Assembly (NCBI GenBank): GCA_002423435.1
Contig: DIWE01000042.1
Span: 13,683 to 77,682 of the forward strand
Direction: 5' to 3'
Origin: Clostridiales bacterium UBA6114
GTDB taxonomy: Bacteria > Bacillota > Clostridia > Oscillospirales > Butyricicoccaceae
DNA length: 64,000 bases
Part shown: positions 8,383 through 17,238 of the stretch, piece by piece
Layout of the letters: each line of letters begins with the position of its first letter
Numbering within the stretch: position 1 is the stretch's first letter
Notes under the pieces: model-generated
Told to the model about the DNA's origin: nothing
The model's database searches: none
What the model saw: the letters and a program-made list of their open reading frames with translations, nothing else
Position numbers and translations under genes: made by a program

Positions 8383-9483
8383 CTACAGATAATTCAGAAA
8401 CAGCCTTTTGATTTCCGGAGAAACGGCCTCCAGGGAATACTTCTCGGCGCATGTCCGGTTTCTCGAGCCGATCTGCGCGCAAAGCTGCCTGTCCTCATAA
8501 AGCTTCATCACGGCTTCGGCAAATTCCGAAGCGCAGTTATATTCAAATAAAAATCCGTTTTCACCGTCCGCGATCAGATCCTCATGGCCTTTGATCCTGC
8601 TTGCGACGACCGCAAGGCCCGACGCCATCGCCTCCATAATATGAAACGGCAGCCCCTCAATGCGGCTTGCCGACACACAGACATCGGCGATTTTATAATA
8701 TTCCGATACGTCGGTGATATGCCCCGGGAAAAACACCCGCGCAGAAAGCCCCGCCTCCTCCGCAAGCTGTTTGCAGCTTCCGAGGAGCTCGCCGTCTCCC
8801 AACAAAAACAGCTTGACGCCGTCGGGCAGGCCTTTGAGCGCGCTGATCAGCATCCGCTGGTTCTTCCTTTTTGAAAATTCCGCCGCGCAGATTAATAAAA
8901 AATCCTCTGCGCAAATTCCCGCGGGTCTTTTCTCGGCGCGTTCTAACGCGCGGAACCTTTTTAAATCTACGCCCATCCCATCGATCCGGAACACGCCCTT
9001 TGCCGCAAGACGATGTTTTTCCGCGATTTCGGTATCCCGGCCGTTCATTGTAAGCACGATATCCGTGACCGGCGCCGTGATCCTCTCCGCGAGGAGCATG
9101 ACGGCTTTCTTTACCGGGGTTACATGGTCGTCGAACAGATACCCATGGACGATGTTTACAACGGCCGTGTCCCTCTTCCCCGCCAGAATAACGGCAAGGC
9201 GGGTGAAAAACGCGGCAAGCGCGGTATTTGTGCAGATCATATGGAAGCGTTGCTTCCGGATCAGGCCTGCGATCTTAAACGCCAGAACAAAATTGCCGGG
9301 GGAGAAAAATTTTTTCTGAAACGGCATATCCGCAATAAAATCTGCAAAAGGGATCGGTGCTTTTTTCCCTCCCGCCATAACCGTGACGGATAAGCCCTGT
9401 TCCTTCAAAAACCGAAGATACGGCAAATGAAAGTTTTTTATATGACTGTAAGTCGATGCCGTGTACAGGACTTTTTTTGACAT
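8383..9483 (-). CDS. Glycosyltransferase family 4 protein
   Basis: A 366-residue GT-B enzyme of the GT4 type, which transfers a sugar from a nucleotide-sugar to a lipid-linked or polysaccharide acceptor at the cytoplasmic membrane face. The N-terminal half begins KVLYTASTYSHIKNFHLPYL; the C-terminal donor-binding half has the GT4 pattern EGLPFHIMEAMASG with VVASRIKGHEDLI. It is divergent from the sugar-phosphate transferase at 9713, sharing a 229-bp AT-rich intergenic region, so both probably serve one surface glycan. Acceptor and donor are unknown. Confidence 0.9.
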   Translation of the reverse strand: MSKKVLYTASTYSHIKNFHLPYLRFLKEQGLSVTVMAGGKKAPIPFADFIADMPFQKKFFSPGNFVLAFKIAGLIRKQRFHMICTNTALAAFFTRLAVILAGKRDTAVVNIVHGYLFDDHVTPVKKAVMLLAERITAPVTDIVLTMNGRDTEIAEKHRLAAKGVFRIDGMGVDLKRFRALERAEKRPAGICAEDFLLICAAEFSKRKNQRMLISALKGLPDGVKLFLLGDGELLGSCKQLAEEAGLSARVFFPGHITDVSEYYKIADVCVSASRIEGLPFHIMEAMASGLAVVASRIKGHEDLIADGENGFLFEYNCASEFAEAVMKLYEDRQLCAQIGSRNRTCAEKYSLEAVSPEIKRLFLNYL

Positions 9484-9603
9484 GATCGGCCGTTCCTTTC
9501 CCTATCCCGGCATATGCTACCATAACTGTTTCGGGGCTATTATAACATATTTCATTCATTTTTTTTATAAAAACATATTTTATAATTTTTTATGACAATT
9601 TTA

Positions 9604-9612
9604 TGATATAAT
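9604..9612 (+). promoter_or_regulatory. Extended -10 promoter candidate for the sugar transferase gene
   Basis: In the AT-rich 229-bp gap (9484-9712) between divergent genes, TGATATAAT (9604-9612) matches an extended -10 element. No convincing -35 is seen. It would give a leader of about 95 nt before the ATG at 9713. Confidence 0.45.
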
Positions 9613-9712
9613 AGTAACGTCTCCCGTCCACAAAGAATTAAAAGGGTTCACTTCTTAAGCAGGAATACAAAAAGCCTCCAACAACGTTTTTTCAAAACGC
9701 AGGGGATCGATC

Positions 9713-11098
9713 ATGATAAAAGAAAATCAGGAGTTTTTAAATAAACTGAATATTGCAACCGACGGCGTCGCTATTTTTCTTTCCATGATTGCGGCATTTT
9801 TTATCCGATTTTCCATTTTTCCCTCAGAGCTTGGATATATTGAACTGAATTATTACATAAGAACAGGGGTTTTCATCCTTCCTCTGTTCTTGCTGCTTTA
9901 CAGCGGGTTTGGCCTTTACGAATCCTTCCGGTCGCACACCTTCATGGTTGAAATAAGTCAGATCTTCAAGGCAAATTTTATCGGCACGGCCGTTTTGGTC
10001 GCCGTGTTCTTTGTCCTGAAAATTGTCGATATCTCCCGACTGGTGCTCGCGATCTTTTTTGTTGTCAGCGTGGTGTTCGTATCGTCAAAGCGGGTGATCC
10101 TCCGAAAAGTCCTGAGGGCGTACAGAAAGCAGGGGGGAAACCTAAAGCATGTCGTTATCCTCGGCTCCGGTGTTTCCTCCGGCGAGTATCTTTCAGCGAT
10201 CCGGAAAAACAGATCCCTCGGATTTAATCCGGCGGGATATGTCTCCGACGATAACGGCCTTACCGGGCTAGAGAAGCTCGGCGGCTTCGACAGCCTTGAC
10301 AAAGTGCTGTCGAAGCTAAACCCCGACGAGGTAGTCGCGGCTTTGGAGCTTGAGGATTACAGGCATATGCAGAGCATCATCGACGCCTGCGAGAAAAACG
10401 GCTGCAAGCTGTCCATCATTCCGTTTTATTCCAAATTCATGCCGGCAAAACCCTATATCGACGAGGTCGAGGGCATTCCGCTGATCAACATCCGGCGCAT
10501 TCCTTTGGATAACCTGTTCAATGCCTTTATGAAGCGTTCGATGGATATCATCGGTTCCGTGCTCCTGATTCTCATATCGTCGCCAATTATGCTGTTTGCC
10601 GCCGCCGGAACCAAATGCTCCTCTCCCGGCCCCGTTATATTCAAACAGAAACGCGTGGGCCTTAATAAGCACGTCTTCACAATGTACAAGTTCCGTTCCA
10701 TGCGCGTAAACGGTAAGGAGGAAACCGGCTGGACGACCGACCACGACTCTCGCAAGACAAGATTCGGGGCTTTTATCCGCAAGTTTTCCATCGACGAGCT
10801 GCCTCAGTTTTTCAACGTGCTCAAGGGCGATATGAGTCTGATCGGCCCGCGCCCCGAGCTTCCCCACTTTGTGGACGAATTTTCGAAAAGCATCCCGCTT
10901 TACATGGTCAAGCACCAGGTCCGCCCGGGGATCACCGGCTGGGCCCAGGTAAACGGCTTTCGGGGAGACACCTCAATTCGGGGCAGGGTCGAGCATGACA
11001 TCTATTACATTGAGCACTGGTCCTTGCTGTTTGATATCAAAATCCTGTTTCTGACGCTTTTTAAGGGCTTAATAAACCATGAAAGGCTTGTCGGCTAA
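9713..11098 (+). CDS. Undecaprenyl-phosphate sugar phosphotransferase (WbaP/EpsE type)
   Basis: A 461-residue polyprenyl-phosphate hexose-1-phosphate transferase that starts lipid-linked glycan assembly. Four N-terminal helices (about 15-130) precede a CoA-binding-like domain (VVILGSGVSSGEY) and the catalytic C-terminal bacterial sugar transferase domain: KRSMDIIGS, GPVIFKQKRVG, MYKFRSM, SIDELPQFFNVL, MSLIGPRPE and RPGITGWAQVNG. All key motifs are intact. It lies 80 bp upstream of rfbA and is divergent from a glycosyltransferase, so an exopolysaccharide or wall-glycan role is likely. Which hexose is used is unknown. Confidence 0.94.
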   Translation: MIKENQEFLNKLNIATDGVAIFLSMIAAFFIRFSIFPSELGYIELNYYIRTGVFILPLFLLLYSGFGLYESFRSHTFMVEISQIFKANFIGTAVLVAVFFVLKIVDISRLVLAIFFVVSVVFVSSKRVILRKVLRAYRKQGGNLKHVVILGSGVSSGEYLSAIRKNRSLGFNPAGYVSDDNGLTGLEKLGGFDSLDKVLSKLNPDEVVAALELEDYRHMQSIIDACEKNGCKLSIIPFYSKFMPAKPYIDEVEGIPLINIRRIPLDNLFNAFMKRSMDIIGSVLLILISSPIMLFAAAGTKCSSPGPVIFKQKRVGLNKHVFTMYKFRSMRVNGKEETGWTTDHDSRKTRFGAFIRKFSIDELPQFFNVLKGDMSLIGPRPELPHFVDEFSKSIPLYMVKHQVRPGITGWAQVNGFRGDTSIRGRVEHDIYYIEHWSLLFDIKILFLTLFKGLINHERLVG

Positions 11099-11178
11099 TT
11101 GTCGGCGGCCGGTTTATGAAGTCAGGGCACTATCTTACGTTTGAGCTTTATTGACATTCATTTGCTAGGAGACTGAAA

Positions 11179-12051
11179 ATGAAAGGAATTGTACTGGCAG
11201 GCGGCAAGGGGACCCGCCTTTATCCGATCACTCTCGTGACATCGAAACTTCTTTTGCCGATCTACGACAAGCCGATGATTTATTATCCGCTTTCGACGCT
11301 GATGCTCGCCGGGATCGACGATATTCTCATCATCTCTACGCCGCAGGACCTGCCGAACTTCCAGCGTCTTCTGGGCGACGGCTCCCGCATTGGAATCAGA
11401 CTCAGCTACGAGGAGCAGCCGACCCCGGAAGGAATCGCGCAGGCGTTTGTCATCGGCGAGGAATTCATCGGCGGCGACCGCTGCGCCCTGATCCTGGGCG
11501 ACAATATTTTTTACGGAGCCGACCTCGTGCATTATCTGAAAGCGGCGGCGCAGAGAACCGAAGGCGCGACCGTATTCGGCTATTTTGTAAACGATCCGGA
11601 GCGGTTCGGCGTCGTGGAATTCGACGAGGACGGCTGCGCGATCTCAATCGAGGAGAAACCGGAAAACCCGAAGTCCAATTACGCCGTCACGGGGCTTTAT
11701 TTTTACGATAGCCATGTATGCGAAAAAGCGAGGACCTTAAAGCCTTCCGCCCGCGGGGAATATGAAATCACCGACTTAAACCGCCTCTACCTAAACGAAC
11801 GGTCGCTGAATGTAATCAAGCTCGGACGGGGCTACGCTTGGATGGACGCCGGCACAATCGACTCGATGCATGACGCGACCGAGCTCGTCAAGGTGATCGA
11901 AAACCGCCAGGGCGTCAAAGTCGCGGCACTGGAAGAAATCGCTTACCGCAACGGCTGGATCACCAAAGAGCAGCTGACCGAATCCGCGGAAGCCTACTGC
12001 GCGGCGCCGTACGGCCAGCACCTCTTTAACGTGGCGGAGGGCAAGATCTGA
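11179..12051 (+). CDS. rfbA: Glucose-1-phosphate thymidylyltransferase
   Basis: A 290-residue RmlA/RfbA enzyme that makes dTDP-glucose from glucose 1-phosphate and dTTP, the first step to dTDP-rhamnose and other dTDP-sugars. The N-terminal signature GIVLAGGKGTRLYPIT, KPMIYYPLS, the EEQPTPEGIAQA loop, LILGDNIFYG and VEFDEDG are all present and length is standard. RBS: AGGAG at 11167. rmlB, rmlC and rmlD are not in the window. Probably co-transcribed with the sugar transferase 80 bp upstream. Confidence 0.95.
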   Translation: MKGIVLAGGKGTRLYPITLVTSKLLLPIYDKPMIYYPLSTLMLAGIDDILIISTPQDLPNFQRLLGDGSRIGIRLSYEEQPTPEGIAQAFVIGEEFIGGDRCALILGDNIFYGADLVHYLKAAAQRTEGATVFGYFVNDPERFGVVEFDEDGCAISIEEKPENPKSNYAVTGLYFYDSHVCEKARTLKPSARGEYEITDLNRLYLNERSLNVIKLGRGYAWMDAGTIDSMHDATELVKVIENRQGVKVAALEEIAYRNGWITKEQLTESAEAYCAAPYGQHLFNVAEGKI

Positions 12052-12110
12052 CGAAATTCTTTCGGCCGGCCGGATGATTCTGACGGAACGGCTCCTGCCA
12101 AATGTGAAAG

Positions 12111-12165
12111 AAAAAATAAAAATTCAACGAAGCCCCTGTCCAGACAAAACTGAACAGGGGCTTCG
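12111..12165 (-). terminator. Intrinsic terminator of the dehydratase/TRAP operon
   Basis: Stem CGAAGCCCCTGT (12128-12139) with ACAGGGGCTTCG (12154-12165). On the minus strand it is followed by a T-rich tract (complement of 12111-12127), so it ends the leftward operon. It also separates that operon from convergent rfbA. Confidence 0.8.
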
Positions 12166-12207
12166 CATTGCTAAAACGGGGCTCCAATATGGAATTTTCG
12201 CCTCCCG

Positions 12208-13440
12208 TTAAACGGAAATTTCAATCTTGCCGGCCTTGGTGTCCCCGGGAGACTGCGCCCACGGGTCTCCGCTTACGGCAAACATCTGGTCCCTGCGGAC
12301 CGCCTTGGTACAAACCCGCACCGTGTCTTTGGCGCTCAGCACGTCCTCGCGCATATTTATGCCGAGCCCCGGCCTGTCGGGAAGGTAAATGTACCCGTCC
12401 CGGATATCCACCTTTAAGTCCGTAATCGTGTCGGCATATGTTTTATAAAGGGAGCGCACCGTCTCCATCAGAGTGGTGTTGGGGCAGCTGTACAGCAGAT
12501 GGGCACACACATGGGTCAATACCGGACTGCCGCAGTTGTGAGTGGTCACGGGCAGATGGTATGCGTCCGCCATGGCGGCAACTTTCTTGCACTCGGTAAT
12601 GCCGCCGCAATAGCTCACATCAAACATTACGATATCGCAGGCCCCGTTCTGCTCGAGCAAATGCCTGAACTGGTATTTGGTGACAAAGCGCTCGCTGGCC
12701 AAAATGGGCAGTTTGATGCTCTCGCGCAGCGTCTTGTAGCTGGCGGCGTCATCGACCAGAATGGGGTCCTCGTACCAGATGGGGTCGTACTGTTCCAATT
12801 CCTGCGCAATGCGGACCGCCATGGGGATATTCCACCGCGAATGCCCCTCAAAGGCAATCTCCATTTTACCGCCCACGGCATCCCGGATCTTTCTGAAGGG
12901 TTCCAGCCCCTTTCTCACCGCGTCCCGGCTGATGTACTGCCCGTTGGTCGGCTCGCTCAGCGCGTCCAGCGGCCAGATCTTCATGGCGGTGACACCTTCG
13001 TCGAGGAGCGACCCCGCGAGCTCGCCGGCATCGTTCAAAAACAGCTCGCGGTCCCGAATGTCGCCGTAGCTGATGCAGGTGTTATATACTTTAAGCTTAT
13101 CCACGGTTTTGCCGCCCAAAAGCTCGTAAAGGGGCATATCGGCCGCTTTGCCCTTGATATCCCAAAGGGCCATGTCGATCATACCGATCGCGCGCATTTC
13201 CGCGCCCATGTAACCGGTGTAGTTGGCGCTGTCATACATCATCCTCCACAGGTGCTCGTTTCGCAGCGGATCTTCGCCGATCATGATCTCGGCGCAGAAA
13301 TTATGTATCGCGGTTTTTGTAAGCTCGGGCTTGTCGGTGCCTTCTCCGATCCCGGTAATGCCGGCGTCGGTGTGCACCAGCACCCAGAGATGGCGGGGAT
13401 GGGCCGGCAGCTGAACGGTCTCTACCGATGTAATTTTCAT
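12208..13440 (-). CDS. Mandelate racemase/muconate lactonizing family dehydratase (acid-sugar dehydratase-like)
   Basis: A 410-residue enolase-superfamily enzyme. The metal ligands are visible as Glu in IAFEGHS (about residue 197), Glu in WYEDPI (about 222) and Glu in ASER (about 245); a likely catalytic His is in TTHNCG (about 298). The second-strand motif reads MKIWPLD, with one lysine instead of the KxK of mandelate racemase. Family members dehydrate aldonic or aldaric acids to 2-keto-3-deoxy acids. The start at 13440 follows GGAGG by five bases; the frame stays open upstream but overlaps dctM. It is last in a GntR-controlled operon with a TRAP transporter, so it probably acts on the imported sugar acid. 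The substrate is unknown. Confidence 0.88.
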   Translation of the reverse strand: MKITSVETVQLPAHPRHLWVLVHTDAGITGIGEGTDKPELTKTAIHNFCAEIMIGEDPLRNEHLWRMMYDSANYTGYMGAEMRAIGMIDMALWDIKGKAADMPLYELLGGKTVDKLKVYNTCISYGDIRDRELFLNDAGELAGSLLDEGVTAMKIWPLDALSEPTNGQYISRDAVRKGLEPFRKIRDAVGGKMEIAFEGHSRWNIPMAVRIAQELEQYDPIWYEDPILVDDAASYKTLRESIKLPILASERFVTKYQFRHLLEQNGACDIVMFDVSYCGGITECKKVAAMADAYHLPVTTHNCGSPVLTHVCAHLLYSCPNTTLMETVRSLYKTYADTITDLKVDIRDGYIYLPDRPGLGINMREDVLSAKDTVRVCTKAVRRDQMFAVSGDPWAQSPGDTKAGKIEISV

Positions 13441-13475
13441 AAGAACCTCCATAATCCTACTTCTTATCTGCTTTC

Positions 13476-14762
13476 TTATTGCATCAGGTTGGGCAAAAAG
13501 GTGGAAAGAACCGGCGCATAGGCGAACAGAAAAGCACACACAATTTCGCAGACGATAAACGGCATGAGCTGCCTCGACACTCTGAATACCGGTTCCTTTG
13601 TAATGCCGCAGGCCACAAACAGCGTGGTGCCGAACGGCGGAGTGGCCTGGCCCATGGCCAGAACAAATACCATCAGCATGCCGAAGTGCACCGCGTCGAC
13701 CCCGAAGGCGGTCGCCATGGGCGCCAGGATAGGGGCAAGAATCAGCACCGTCGCGCCCACCTCCATGAACATCCCGCAAATGATGAGCAAAACCACGGTG
13801 AAAAACAGGAACACGGTGTGGTTTCCGGCTACGGTCATCACAAAGTTCGTAACCGTGACCGGAATGTTGAAGATGGTAACCAGCCAGCCGAACAGCTGGG
13901 CTGAAATGACCAGGATCATCAGATTGGCGGTCGAGCGGGCCGAACCGATGATAACCTTTATAAGGTCCCGCTACTTCATTTCCCGGTATACGATCAGGGA
14001 AACCAGGATGCCATAAACCACGGCGACAACGGCGGATTCCGTGGGCGTGAACACCCCGGCATATATGCCGCCCAGAATGATAAGCGGCATCAGGAGCGCA
14101 AAAACCGACGAGCGGAAGCTTTGCCGGACCTTAGAGAAGGTAAACCCCTGGCTTTTGGGAAAACCGCGCCTTTTTGCAATGATATAGGCGAGGACGCAAA
14201 GCGCGATACCCGTGATAACGCCGGGAATGATGCCGGACATCAGAAGATCCGCGATGGACACGTTGGTCGCGGTGCCGTACATGATGAACACGATGCTGGG
14301 CGGTATGACAATTCCCAGAGTTCCGCCGATCGCTTGGACCGCGGCGGAATAGTCCTTCGGATACCCGCGCTTTTCCATCTCGGGGCACATGATGCCGCCG
14401 ATGGCCGCGGTGGTTGCGACGGAGGAACCCGAAATCGCCGCAAAAAACATGCACGACACGATGGACACGAGCGACAGCCCGCCGGACAGCCATCCGACCA
14501 GGCTGTCGGCGAAATCCACCAGCCGCCTTGACAGGCCTCCCTTGACCATGACGTCGCCGGCGAGGATGAAAAAGGGAATGGCCAGCAGGGAAAAGATGTC
14601 CGCGCCGGTGAACATCCGCTGCGCGGCCACCGCTATGGGGTACCCCCCGTCCATCAGCAGCGCAATGATGCTCGAAAGCCCCAGCGCCCACGCAATGGGG
14701 ATTTTGAGAAGCATGAACAGGATCAAAAAACCGAACAGCGCAATCGGCGCCATATTGCTCAC
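13476..14762 (-). pseudogene. dctM: TRAP transporter large permease DctM, interrupted by an in-frame TAG
   Basis: Read through, this is a 428-codon DctM, the usual length. It starts at GTG 14762, overlapping dctQ by 4 bp. Codon 264 (13973-13971) is TAG: the first part (263 residues) ends ...LIVYREMK, and the same frame continues RDLIKVIIGSARSTANL into a second open stretch (13919-13476, 147 residues) that completes the C-terminal helices. No frameshift is involved. One base change from TGG (Trp) would explain it. TAG is used as a normal terminator elsewhere here, so reassignment is unlikely. Either a real nonsense mutation that inactivates the permease, or a sequence error. DctM is the 12-helix channel subunit of TRAP importers. 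Confidence 0.85.
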
Positions 14763-15259
14763 AGCTCATCCCCCTCCCTTTTTGCGGACCCCTTTTTATT
14801 GCCCGCTAAAACCGCGCAGGTTTTGACAAGGAGCTCCAAAAGGACCAGACCAAAGCCAATGGGAAAGCAGAGGTATATGCCGGACATCGGCACCCCCATG
14901 GCCGGGCTGAGCTGCCTCGCCCCCACCTTTAAGAGTTGCAGCGAGCTGTAAAGCAGGATGGAAACCGTCACGAGCTGGACTATGTACCGGAAAAGCTCAA
15001 GGGGCTTTAAGGCGCGCCCCCTGACAAAGTTGTCGATGATGTCGATGCATATCTGGTTTTTCTCCCGCACCCCCACACACGCGCCCAGCAAAATGAGGTA
15101 GGCAAACAAATAGCGGGAAAGCTCCTCCGACCAGGGCAGGCTGTAAAACAATACGAATCTGGTAAAAATCTGCACACTCACAATCGCGACCATGGCCGCC
15201 AGTATGACAAAAAGAACGACGTCGACCACCCTGTGCAGAGCCCGATAAAGTAAGTTCAT
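14759..15259 (-). CDS. dctQ: TRAP transporter small permease DctQ
   Basis: A 166-residue protein with four predicted helices, matching the DctQ family that bridges the binding protein and the large permease in TRAP importers. Family-typical features are the N-terminal helix LHRVVDVVLFVILAAMVAIV, the RFVLFYSLPWSEELSRYLFAYL segment (read in pieces) and GVREKNQICIDI. The start at 15259 follows GGAGGAG by eight bases; an in-frame ATG 18 bp further upstream lies before that site. Stop and dctM start overlap (GTGA), so the two are coupled. Confidence 0.92.
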   Translation of the reverse strand: MNLLYRALHRVVDVVLFVILAAMVAIVSVQIFTRFVLFYSLPWSEELSRYLFAYLILLGACVGVREKNQICIDIIDNFVRGRALKPLELFRYIVQLVTVSILLYSSLQLLKVGARQLSPAMGVPMSGIYLCFPIGFGLVLLELLVKTCAVLAGNKKGSAKREGDEL

Positions 15260-15292
15260 TGAAAAGACTCCTCCCATAGCTGCATTTCGGTG

Positions 15293-16333
15293 TTATGCGG
15301 CCTCGATCCTCGCGACAATATCGGCGTAATCCCGGCTGAGTTCCTCCTTGACCTTTTCGGTCGCCTGCCGGAAGGCCTCTTTGTCGGGATGAGTGACCTC
15401 AAGGCCCTGATCCTTAAGACCCTGCTCGGCGGTAGCCGCCGCTTTGCGGCTGACCTCCCGCTCGTAGACGCTGACCTCGGCAAAGGTATCCTCAAAGATC
15501 TTTTTGTCCTCGTCGCTCATGTTGCTCCAGATCGAATCGCCGAGGAGCACGACGGCGGGGGAATACAGGTGTTCGGTCACCGCGAGGTATTTGGTGATTT
15601 CCGCCGTCTTCAGGGAATAGAGCAGGGTGATCGCGTTTTCCAGCCCGTCCAGCGCCCCCTGCTGCACCGCTGTGTAAGCGTCGCCCCAGGCCATGGGCAC
15701 CGGGTCGGCACCCAGCGCCGACCACAGCGCCTGGTGAGCGGAATTTTCCATGGTGCGGATTTTAAGGCCCTTGACGTCTTCTACGGAATTGATGGGCCGT
15801 TTGCTGTTGACTACACTGCGAAAGCCGTTTTCCCAGAGGCCCAGGCATTTGATTCCCGCGCTCGCTGTAACGGTGTCGGCGAGCTCCCGGCCGATTTCGC
15901 CCATGAACATCCGGTCGGCATGCTCAAAGTCCTTGATCAGGAAAGGAAGCTCCACCACGTTGAGCTTGGGCGCGAAATTGGCCACCGGGGCGGTAGCCAC
16001 CACGCACATGCCTACCGAACCGAGCTGGACGCCCTCGATCAGGTCGCGCTCGGAGCCGATCTGCGCGTTGGGATACACTTCGATTTTGTAGCGGCCGTCC
16101 GTGCGCTCCCCGATCAGCTCGCCCATTTTGACCAGCGCAAGGTGGTAGTTGTCCGATGTGGAAACCACATGCCCCGCCTTGATCACCACCTGGTCCGCCG
16201 GAGCCGAACCGCCGCCGGAGCCACCATCCGCCGAAGCGGGGGTACTGCCGCCGCCGGCTGCACCGCCGCCGCAGCCTGTCAGCAGCACGGCCGCCGTCAA
16301 CGCAATTGCCAACATTTTCGTAAATGTCTTCAC
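15293..16333 (-). CDS. dctP: TRAP transporter solute-binding protein DctP (lipoprotein)
   Basis: A 346-residue TRAP binding protein with a lipoprotein signal (lipobox LLTGC, Cys21) followed by a Gly/Ser/Ala-rich linker and the DctP fold: YHLALVKMGELI, VYPNAQIGSERDLIEGVQLG, LNVVELPFLI, the conserved Arg region KGLKIRTMEN and QQGALDGLEN. The Arg in the last-but-one motif binds the carboxylate of ligands in known members. First structural gene behind the GntR operator at 16361-16385; followed by dctQ, dctM and the dehydratase. Ligand probably a sugar acid, inferred from the dehydratase. Confidence 0.93.
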   Translation of the reverse strand: MKTFTKMLAIALTAAVLLTGCGGGAAGGGSTPASADGGSGGGSAPADQVVIKAGHVVSTSDNYHLALVKMGELIGERTDGRYKIEVYPNAQIGSERDLIEGVQLGSVGMCVVATAPVANFAPKLNVVELPFLIKDFEHADRMFMGEIGRELADTVTASAGIKCLGLWENGFRSVVNSKRPINSVEDVKGLKIRTMENSAHQALWSALGADPVPMAWGDAYTAVQQGALDGLENAITLLYSLKTAEITKYLAVTEHLYSPAVVLLGDSIWSNMSDEDKKIFEDTFAEVSVYEREVSRKAAATAEQGLKDQGLEVTHPDKEAFRQATEKVKEELSRDYADIVARIEAA

Positions 16334-16360
16334 TGTTACAACCTCCCATTTCTCATTATT

Positions 16361-16385
16361 TAAGTAGTATGTAACATACTACTTA
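16361..16385. promoter_or_regulatory. GntR operator upstream of dctP
   Basis: A perfect palindrome with 12-bp arms, TAAGTAGTATGT and ACATACTACTTA, around one A, centred 40 bp before the dctP start. Its core TAGTATGTARYATACTA recurs before the gntR gene at 17086-17102, so it is the probable site of that regulator. Confidence 0.85.
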
Positions 16386-16400
16386 CTGCAAAATGATAAC

Positions 16401-17069
16401 CTACAGGTTCAGAACACTGCTGTTTAAGATAATTTTTTTCGCCATGTTGAAATGGTGCTCGGCCGCATGGTATGAAGCCATGCCGTCGCCCCGGCTGATG
16501 CTCGCCGCGATCCCCTTGTGCTCGCTTAAGGTGGCTTCCAGCCTGCCGGGCTTATACAGTGTTTTGATGCCGATTAAATTGATGCGGGAGCGAAGTCTGC
16601 TCATGATGTCTATGATCTGCTGATTGTTCGCAAAGCTCGCTATTTCGAGATGAAACCTGGTATCGTGCTCCATGAAGTCGGAAGGATCTACGTCCGCGCT
16701 CGCAATGCGGCGTTCCTCTTCCCGGATAAGCTCCTGAAGCAGCGCCAGCAGACGCCCGCCGCTCTCGGTATCGATGTTTTCCGCGGCGTATTTGCAGCAG
16801 AAGCCTTCGATTGCCGTACGCAGCTGAAAGAGCTCCCTAATCTCATTTTTCGATATCTCGCGCACCACAATGCCTCTGTTTAAAAGGATCTCGACAAACC
16901 CCTCGTGCGACAGCTGCAAAATCGCCTCGCGCACAGGCGTCCTCGATATGCCTAGCAGGTCGGCGAAATACTGCTCCGAATAGATAGCGCCGGCCTTTAT
17001 ACTTTCCTCCATAATAGAGCGTTTCAGATAGTCATACGCCTGCCCTTTTAATGTGCTGCGCTTTATCAC
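16401..17069 (-). CDS. GntR family regulator, FadR/FCD subfamily
   Basis: A 222-residue regulator: winged helix-turn-helix at about 10-70 (GAIYSEQYFADLLGISRTPV and REAILQLSHEGFVE) followed by an all-helical FCD ligand domain (about 75-215) with the acidic/His residues expected for a metal-bound carboxylate ligand (DTRFHLEIA, HKGIAASI, AEHHFNMA). FCD regulators commonly sense sugar acids and other carboxylates. It sits directly upstream of the TRAP/dehydratase operon on the same strand, and the same 17-bp site occurs before it and before dctP, so it probably represses both until the substrate is present. Confidence 0.92.
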   Translation of the reverse strand: MIKRSTLKGQAYDYLKRSIMEESIKAGAIYSEQYFADLLGISRTPVREAILQLSHEGFVEILLNRGIVVREISKNEIRELFQLRTAIEGFCCKYAAENIDTESGGRLLALLQELIREEERRIASADVDPSDFMEHDTRFHLEIASFANNQQIIDIMSRLRSRINLIGIKTLYKPGRLEATLSEHKGIAASISRGDGMASYHAAEHHFNMAKKIILNSSVLNL

Positions 17070-17085
17070 CGTTTCATCCCCTAAC

Positions 17086-17102
17086 TAGTATGTAGTATAC
17101 TA
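17086..17102. promoter_or_regulatory. GntR operator upstream of the gntR gene
   Basis: TAGTATGTAGTATACTA, 17 bp upstream of the gntR start, matches 15 of 17 positions of the core of the dctP operator and contains the perfect palindrome GTAGTATACTAC (17092-17103). It implies autoregulation. Confidence 0.75.
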
Positions 17103-17188
17103 CCTCGATCCTGTCGCGTCAATTCACAATATATCTAAAATCAATGCCGGCGATTTGTTGATTATAAATGACGCATCCTTTTTCCAAT

Positions 17189-17224
17189 CAGGGAGCCGTC
17201 CGATACATTTCTGATGGCTCCCTG
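17189..17224. terminator. Hairpin downstream of the ABC-2 permease gene
   Basis: A 9-bp stem, CAGGGAGCC (17189-17197) and GGCTCCCTG (17216-17224), with an 18-nt loop. It lies 15 bp past the permease stop on the minus strand. No T run follows on that strand, so termination is likely weak. Confidence 0.45.
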
Positions 17225-17238
17225 CATCTGTTACAATG

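Noticed and set aside
13441..13779. N-terminal extension of the dehydratase frame
   Set aside because: It lies over dctM in another frame; the internal start at 13440 has GGAGG at ideal spacing and family-like N-terminus.
13971..13973. TAG as recoded amber (pyrrolysine or Trp)
   Set aside because: Several ordinary genes here end in TAG, and DctM is not a known pyrrolysine protein. A mutation or sequence error is simpler.
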